DNA of 64,000 nucleotides from contig NZ_MUGW01000002.1 of assembly GCF_002217285.1 (NCBI RefSeq), forward strand, positions 124,001 to 188,000. The letters are read 5' to 3'. Every line of letters starts with the position of its first letter. Position 1 is the first letter of the stretch. The translations under genes were made by a program, and so were the position numbers. Positions 60,108-64,000 of the stretch are shown here, in pieces. The notes beneath the pieces were generated by a model. That model ran no database searches and was not told the origin of the DNA. It saw only the letters and a list, made by a program, of their open reading frames with translations. This DNA is from Flavobacterium hercynium (GTDB taxonomy: Bacteria > Bacteroidota > Bacteroidia > Flavobacteriales > Flavobacteriaceae).

Positions 60108-62723
60108 ATGTTAAAGAAAATTTTAAAAATCGTAGCCATTGTCTTTGTGGTTCTCATTGCCGCATTATTTGCAATTCCGTATCTTTTTAAGGATCAGATA
60201 AAAGCTAAAATCGTAGATGCAATCAATGAAAATGTTGATGCTAAAGTGAGTTTTGCAGATGCTGATTTAAGTTTGTTTAAAAATTTTCCTAACGCCACTG
60301 TTGGAATCGAAAAATTATTGATCATCAATAAGGCTCCTTTTGAAGGCGATACTTTGGTTTCATTAGGTCAGTTAAATTTAAAAATGAGCATCAAAGAGCT
60401 TTTCAAAGGAAAAGAAGAATCGCTAAACATTCAGGGAATTACCTCGGAAAATGGTATAATCAATATTATCTTTAATAAAGATGGTGTTGGAAACTTTGAT
60501 ATCGCATTAAAAGATAAAGAGAAAACAACGAAAGACGAAAAGAGCGAACCGCTTTCTTTGAAAATTCAGAATTATAAAATCGAGAATTATACTTTCAGAT
60601 ACATAGATCAGGGTTCTAAGATAAAAATGGTAATTGATAGTTTAAATCACGAAGGTACGGGTGACTTTACCAACGCTAAACTTGATTTGACAACTAAAAC
60701 GACGGCAAACATTTCGATGGATATGGATAAAGTGAATTACATGAAAAATGTAAAACTGACTTTAGACGCGATCTTAGGAATCGATTTAGATAAAAGCAAA
60801 TATACTTTTAAAGAGAACAAAGCTTTGATTAACCAATTGCCTTTAGAATTTGATGGTTTTATACAAATGGTTGAAGCGGGTCAGATTTACGATTTGAAAT
60901 TCAAAACACCAACTTCCTCTTTTACGAATTTCTTAGGTTTAATTCCTGAAGCTTATTCATCCAGCTTAAATGGTGTAAAAACTACTGGAGATTTTACGAT
61001 TGTTGGTTTTGCAAAAGGAGAACTTACAGAAACTACTGTTCCTAAATTTAATATTGCAATTGCCTCTAACAATGCTTCTTTCCAATATCCTAATCTTCCA
61101 AAATCAGTACAAAACATTGTAATTGACACGAAAATCATTAATGAAACAGGGATCTTAAATGATACTTATGTGAACTTAGATCAGCTTTCGTTTAAAATAG
61201 ATCAGGACGTTTTTAGCGCTAAAGCAAATGTTCGAAACATAACCGTAAATCCTTTGGTAAAAGCGGCTTTAAAAGGAACTATTAACTTAGCCAACCTTTC
61301 AAAAGCATATCCTGTAAAAATGGATAAGCCTCTTGCCGGTATCTTAAAAGCTGATGTTACTACTGAATTTGATATGGCTTCTGTTGAAAAAAGTCAATAT
61401 GAGAATATCAAAAATGCAGGAACTATGAGTTTATCCGGATTTAAATACACAGACGAGAATAACAAGTCTATGAATATCAGCACGGCATTGGTTGAGTTTA
61501 ATCCGAGTAAAATTAACCTTAAACAGTTTGACGCTACTACAGGAAGAAGTGACATCAGTATTAATGGTGTTTTAGAGAATTTCTACGGTTTTATGTTCAA
61601 GAAACAGGAACTAAGAGGAAATTTCAATATGAGTTCAAACCAACTTGCTGTTGACGATTTTATGACTTCAGGTGAACCTGCTAAAACAGAAACAAAAGGT
61701 GAAACAGAAACAAAAACGCCAGCTAAACCTGCTGAAGCAATGAAAATCCCTGCGTTTTTGAATTGCACATTGAATGCTAAAGCAAATACTGTTTTGTATG
61801 ACAATTTAACACTAAAAGATGTTGGCGGTAAATTGATTATCAAAGATGAAAAAGCAACTTTAGAAAACTTTAAAACATCAATATTTGGAGGAACAATTGG
61901 CTTAACGGGAGCTGTTTCTACAAAGGAAAAAGTGCCAACATTTGATGTTAATTTAGGTTTTAATCAGGTAGATATTGGTCAAACTTTTACGCAATTGGAG
62001 ATGATGAAAAAAATTGCTCCTTTGGCAGGTATCATCAATGGTAAATTGAATTCGACTATTAAGTTAAACGGAAATTTAGATGCTAAGGAATTAACTCCGG
62101 ATTTAAAATCAATTTCAGGAGACTTAATCGGACAATTGCTTTCGACTACGGTGAATCCTAAAAACTCTACGGTTTTAAACTCTTTAACATCAAACATAAA
62201 ATTCCTTGACCCAAGCAAATTGAATCTGAATGATTTAAAAATGGCGTTGACCTTTGCTGACGGAAAAGTAAATGTAAAACCATTTGACATTAAATACCAG
62301 GATATCAAAGTTACGGTTGGCGGAACGCATGGTTTTGATCAGGTAATGAACTATAATTTAAAATTAGATGTTCCTGCTAAGTATTTAGGAAGCGAAGCTA
62401 ATGCACTAATTGCAAAAATGTCTCCTGCAGATGCTGCAAAATTAGATAACATTCCGATTACAGCTTTAATGACAGGTAATTTTTCGAATCCGAAAATCTC
62501 AACTGATATGAAGGCTGCCGCGACTAATTTGACTGCACAGTTAGTGAATCAGCAGAAAGAGAAATTGACGCAAAAAGGTACCTCAGCTCTTACGGATCTG
62601 ATTAATAAGAATACCAAAGCTAAGGATACTACAAAAGCGGCTGCAACTGAAAAGGAAAAAACAACACAAGAAGTTACCAAAAAAGCAGGCGACTTATTAA
62701 ATGGTTTGTTTAAAAAGAAATAA
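60108..62723 (+). CDS. AsmA family protein
   Basis: 871 aa. N-terminal membrane anchor (residues 5-27, ILKIVAIVFVVLIAALFAIPYLF), then the AsmA N-terminal region (IVDAINENVDAKVSFADADLSLF) and a long series of beta-rich repeats with the AsmA-like C-terminal part (ISIGG-like NGVLENF, LGFNQVDIGQTF, DLIGQLLSTTVN). A Lys/Thr/Glu-rich linker lies at about 525-545. The tail is helical and Lys-rich. AsmA relatives are long groove-forming proteins thought to carry lipids between inner and outer membrane; a role in outer-membrane lipid supply is inference. Confidence 0.88.
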   Translation: MLKKILKIVAIVFVVLIAALFAIPYLFKDQIKAKIVDAINENVDAKVSFADADLSLFKNFPNATVGIEKLLIINKAPFEGDTLVSLGQLNLKMSIKELFKGKEESLNIQGITSENGIINIIFNKDGVGNFDIALKDKEKTTKDEKSEPLSLKIQNYKIENYTFRYIDQGSKIKMVIDSLNHEGTGDFTNAKLDLTTKTTANISMDMDKVNYMKNVKLTLDAILGIDLDKSKYTFKENKALINQLPLEFDGFIQMVEAGQIYDLKFKTPTSSFTNFLGLIPEAYSSSLNGVKTTGDFTIVGFAKGELTETTVPKFNIAIASNNASFQYPNLPKSVQNIVIDTKIINETGILNDTYVNLDQLSFKIDQDVFSAKANVRNITVNPLVKAALKGTINLANLSKAYPVKMDKPLAGILKADVTTEFDMASVEKSQYENIKNAGTMSLSGFKYTDENNKSMNISTALVEFNPSKINLKQFDATTGRSDISINGVLENFYGFMFKKQELRGNFNMSSNQLAVDDFMTSGEPAKTETKGETETKTPAKPAEAMKIPAFLNCTLNAKANTVLYDNLTLKDVGGKLIIKDEKATLENFKTSIFGGTIGLTGAVSTKEKVPTFDVNLGFNQVDIGQTFTQLEMMKKIAPLAGIINGKLNSTIKLNGNLDAKELTPDLKSISGDLIGQLLSTTVNPKNSTVLNSLTSNIKFLDPSKLNLNDLKMALTFADGKVNVKPFDIKYQDIKVTVGGTHGFDQVMNYNLKLDVPAKYLGSEANALIAKMSPADAAKLDNIPITALMTGNFSNPKISTDMKAAATNLTAQLVNQQKEKLTQKGTSALTDLINKNTKAKDTTKAAATEKEKTTQEVTKKAGDLLNGLFKKK

Positions 62724-62746
62724 GCTATTCAAAATTTTTACAAAGC

Positions 62747-62777
62747 AAAAAGGTCAATCTCACGATTGACCTTTTTC
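62747..62777 (+). terminator. Rho-independent terminator after the AsmA-like gene
   Basis: 13-bp perfect stem AAAAAGGTCAATC / GATTGACCTTTTT, loop TCAC. Confidence 0.85.
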
Positions 62778-62859
62778 TATGTTTTAAACAGCATCTGAAC
62801 AGGTTTTTCCTTCCTAATGTGCACGTCTGTATATTTAGACCGATATTACCGTAATAATG

Positions 62860-63654
62860 CTAGACGTTTATAGTAACAACATATCCTTCTGAACTTCGAA
62901 TATTAAAAACGCTTCCGTTTTCGAAAATTAAGTATTGCCCTTTTATACCAACAAGCTTCCCTTGAAACGAAGGTGTTTTGTCTAAATTTAGACTTGCTAC
63001 TTTTGTCGGGTAATTTAAAACAGGATAATTAAGCTCGTACAAATCATTTTTTTCACTGAAAAAATACTCGCGTACTTCTTCCGGAATTAAATTTTCGAGT
63101 TTGGCTTTTTCCTGAACCAAATCAAAAACCTGAGTGGTTTGCTGCAGCATTTTTCTCCAATTGGTTTTATCGGTATAATGGCTTTTTAATGCCACCTCTG
63201 TAATTCCTGCCAGGTATCGGTTAGGAACCTCAACGATTGCAATGGCCTGACTTGCGCCCTGATCAATCCATCGGGTTGGTACTTGCGTTTTTCGGGTAAC
63301 ACCTACTTTTATTTCGCTTGCTACAGCTAAATACACTACGTGTGGCTGCAATTGTACTTTTTGTTCGTATTCCAGGTCACGATCTGCTATTCCCAAATGT
63401 GCTGTACTTAATTCCGGTCGCATGATCCAGTCGCCAACAGCAGGACTTGAGTAAAAACAGTCGTAACAGAATCCTTGTCTGAATATTTTTTTCTTTTTAT
63501 GACAATTTAAACATTCGTAACCTACAAAATTGAATTCGATTTCTTTATTCAACAACTGATTCATGTTAAGAAAACTATCTTCGAAAACCAGATAATACTG
63601 AATTGTGTTTCCGATTTCTGTTTGCATTTTTGTAAGTACTCCTTGATACGTCAT
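62860..63654 (-). CDS. DUF2797 domain protein with a four-Cys zinc site
   Basis: 264 aa. A zinc-ribbon-like set Cys48-x2-Cys51 and Cys63-x2-Cys66 (YECLNCHK, GFCYDCFYSSP), then WIMRPELSTAHLGIADRDLEYE and HVVYLAVASEIKVGVTRKTQVPTRWIDQGA read in pieces. The latter part resembles a GIY-YIG-like or nucleic-acid-related fold. Function unknown; the zinc site suggests nucleic-acid binding. It is divergent from the gene at the right edge. Confidence 0.88.
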   Translation of the reverse strand: MTYQGVLTKMQTEIGNTIQYYLVFEDSFLNMNQLLNKEIEFNFVGYECLNCHKKKKIFRQGFCYDCFYSSPAVGDWIMRPELSTAHLGIADRDLEYEQKVQLQPHVVYLAVASEIKVGVTRKTQVPTRWIDQGASQAIAIVEVPNRYLAGITEVALKSHYTDKTNWRKMLQQTTQVFDLVQEKAKLENLIPEEVREYFFSEKNDLYELNYPVLNYPTKVASLNLDKTPSFQGKLVGIKGQYLIFENGSVFNIRSSEGYVVTINV

Positions 63655-63895
63655 ATTTTAGATTTCTGATTGTAGATTTTACTTTCCCTGAAGGATATAA
63701 ATTATAATTCTTTATTCTGCTGAATTTAGAATCTTTCGTAAAAATAGAGTGGTTTTTTTTACAGAAAAACACTATTTTTGATACAGCGGCAAAGTTAGTA
63801 TTTGTCGGCCGATATTCAAATTTTATATTTTTTGATTTTCACATCAACAGAAAATCTAAAACTTAAAATTACCATCTAAAATCTAAAATTGACTC

Positions 63896-64000
63896 ATGCC
63901 AATATCAATAATTAACTCATTTGCCTCTTGGGTTCTTAAACAAAGAATTCATCAAATCGAACTTTTTCTAAAATATCCGAATGAAGTTCAGGAAGAATTA
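63896..64000 (+). CDS. Probable GH3 family protein, first 35 codons (3' truncated by window edge)
   Basis: The last gene of the window opens with ATG at 63896 and stays open to the edge. The start MPISIINSFASWVLKQR and IELFLKYPNEVQEEL matches what I recall of flavobacterial proteins annotated as GH3 auxin-responsive promoter family, adenylating enzymes of the acyl-acid-amido synthetase class. Only the N-terminal helix is visible, with no catalytic motif, so this rests on memory of the family start. It is divergent from DUF2797, with AAAATCTAAA-type repeats in between. Confidence 0.55.
   Translation, partial: MPISIINSFASWVLKQRIHQIELFLKYPNEVQEEL

Overview
The window reads as a chromosomal segment of a Flavobacteriaceae bacterium, most likely a Flavobacterium. 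The reasons are the AT-rich DNA, the Bacteroidetes-type promoters (a TTTG-like -33 box and TAnnTTTG at -7), a type IX secretion plug protein (DUF5103), a LytS/LytTR pair, a folK-deoxynucleoside kinase fusion, and many Bacteroidetes-specific hypothetical families. Almost everything is chromosomal housekeeping. I see no prophage, CRISPR array, integrase or transposase.

Layout. 1-7.1 kb: two convergent L,D-transpeptidases, a DUF5916/CBM9-like outer-membrane protein, gpmI and a DUF445 membrane protein. 7.2-14.2 kb: map, a broken GxxExxY gene between imperfect inverted repeats, a methyltransferase, a SNF2 helicase, the T9SS plug protein and apaG. 14.2-20 kb: the four-gene exonuclease-ligase-Lhr helicase-phosphoesterase DNA repair operon on the minus strand. 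20-27.8 kb: pruA, a decayed serine hydrolase, a LytS kinase / hydrolase-TPR / LytTR regulator operon, a Tat-type alkaline phosphatase and rsmG. 27.9-36.7 kb: a front-end-type desaturase, an aminotransferase, a DUF2383 protein, a U32 peptidase-like protein, purT, and a small Cys/His protein overlapping a Crp-family regulator. 36.7-41.4 kb: the glyoxylate shunt (aceB, aceA), divergent from an XRE/ScfR-type regulator. 41.6-44.6 kb: pirin and YceI genes sharing an upstream motif, an AraC regulator and DUF983. 44.7-51.3 kb: fabD, a ParE-like toxin-antitoxin pair, a galE / NTF2-like / DegT operon, waaA, a repeat-built lipoprotein and DUF1508. 51.5-64 kb: tRNA-Leu and tRNA-Gly, mutS, DUF1573, a TrmH-type methyltransferase, folK-dNK, sppA, a hydrolase, an AsmA-like protein, DUF2797, and the first 35 codons of a probable GH3-family gene.

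How the parts fit. Three regulatory arrangements stand out. (1) The aceB-aceA genes diverge from a regulator of the RamB/MccR (ScfR) type, with a perfect 14-bp palindrome between them. (2) The pirin and YceI genes carry the same 19-bp near-palindrome at exactly the same distance (38 bp) from their -7 boxes. (3) A hydrolase-TPR gene sits inside a LytS/LytTR operon. Intergenic DNA holds several repeat families: a 25-bp-arm perfect palindrome, a GC-rich element, a dispersed GAGACGCAC hairpin, and degenerate TTAGATT / CTCAGAAC tracts.

No clearly new defence or secretion system is visible. The best candidates for undescribed biology are the pirin/YceI regulon motif, the GxxExxY cassette with its inverted repeats, and the ScfR-glyoxylate operator.
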